A DNA stretch of 40,219 nt from assembly GCA_903884535.1 (NCBI GenBank), contig CAISEZ010000100.1, positions 1 to 40,219 on the forward strand. The letters are read 5' to 3'. The notes below the pieces were generated by a model. That model searched no databases. It was not told the origin of the DNA and saw only the letters and a list, made by a program, of their open reading frames with translations. This stretch comes from an uncultured Verrucomicrobia subdivision 3 bacterium (lineage in GTDB: Bacteria; Verrucomicrobiota; Verrucomicrobiia; Limisphaerales; UBA11358). How positions within the stretch are numbered: the first letter of the stretch is position 1; every line of letters starts with the position of its first letter. This document shows, one piece after another, positions 39,969-40,219 of this stretch. Both the position numbers and the translations under genes were made by a program.

Positions 39969-40219
39969 TTAAGAGGCTGCATGTCGTCCTCTCTTGCCAG
40001 AAAACAACTGGCAACATAGTCCAACGAAAAGTCCGATAAATGCCCAATAACTAATAACAATAACCGACATCAAGCCGACCTCAAACGGGTGGCTCCAGCT
40101 ATGCGAGACCGAGAGCATAAATATCCGACTAAATACTGGAACAAGTGGCCAGTGAACCAAACCAAATGCTCTCTCAAACCAACCGCCTGTGTCGGTCAGC
40201 CCAAAGCCTAGCACGCACA
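39969..40219 (-). CDS. Hypothetical membrane protein (5' end cut by window)
   Basis: The frame is open to the window edge, so the start is missing. The 81 or more residues seen include a partly hydrophobic stretch near GLVHWPLVPVFSRIF and a strong membrane helix VGLMSVIVISYWAFIGLFVG, ending in a basic tail with GKRGRH. The base composition is lower in GC than the bulk of the window. I recognise no family. It ends 19 bp after the transposase remnant and is convergent with it. Confidence 0.5.
   Translation of the reverse strand, partial: CVLGFGLTDTGGWFERAFGLVHWPLVPVFSRIFMLSVSHSWSHPFEVGLMSVIVISYWAFIGLFVGLCCQLFSGKRGRHAAS

Overview
The window looks like chromosomal DNA of a GC-rich Gram-negative bacterium of the PVC group, most likely a Verrucomicrobiota member (Pedosphaera/Limisphaera-like). 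This is inference from protein style (sulfatase-like and Amidase_3/golvesin secreted proteins, DUF1737 and Dabb proteins, a fabD-fabG-acpP-fabF cluster, paired thymidylate-kinase-like genes) and from the abundance of short inverted repeat arrays. There is no rRNA or tRNA to confirm it. I see no CRISPR array, prophage or replication origin. No gene-free stretch exceeds 300 bases.

Layout. (1) 1-11800 is a surface-glycan locus. A plus-strand run holds a YfhO-like membrane protein, an SDR epimerase, a sugar-1-phosphate nucleotidyltransferase and a GHMP sugar kinase, the last two resembling the heptose enzymes HddC and HddA. A tight minus-strand operon holds a cupin, a Gfo/Idh/MocA oxidoreductase, a GDP-fucose-synthase-like SDR and a C-methyltransferase. 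A glycosyltransferase and an LhgO-like FAD oxidoreductase follow on the plus strand. (2) 11800-19500 carries TPR, NIF3 and DUF1737 genes, an MFS exporter, a pseudosulfatase beside an AmpG-like permease with a large periplasmic insert, DUF554, and two tiny membrane proteins. (3) 19480-28200 carries a DnaK paralogue, a stand-alone CoaB-type ligase, an ABC-2-type permease, a XerC/D recombinase, a Dabb protein and a large secreted amidase. (4) 28270-34240 carries fatty-acid synthesis (fabD, fabG, acpP, fabF) interrupted by a base-composition-atypical orphan, then a four-helix-bundle gene and thymidine phosphorylase. (5) 34240-39306 carries an ABM monooxygenase, a TPR protein, RadC, an ECF sigma module with anti-sigma-like and CpxP/Spy-like partners, and tandem thymidylate-kinase-like genes. 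(6) The right end holds an IS110/IS1111 transposase remnant and a partial membrane protein.

The most unusual signal is not a gene. At least ten places carry short tandem arrays with a fixed period of 7, 8, 9 or 10 bp, often as two inverted arms. Four 7-bp families with different units lie in or against genes: one pair brackets the four-helix-bundle gene and supplies its stop codon and the next gene's start codon, one pair is inserted in frame in fabD, one array is in frame in the thymidine phosphorylase gene, and one overlaps the coaB stop. The 8-, 9- and 10-bp arrays sit in 5' leaders. Arms of several period classes end in a common GGTTAAA box a few bases before a start codon. A REP/BIME-like composite repeat lies at 5415-5561. 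These arrays, the four-helix-bundle cassette and the pseudosulfatase are the best leads for undescribed biology.
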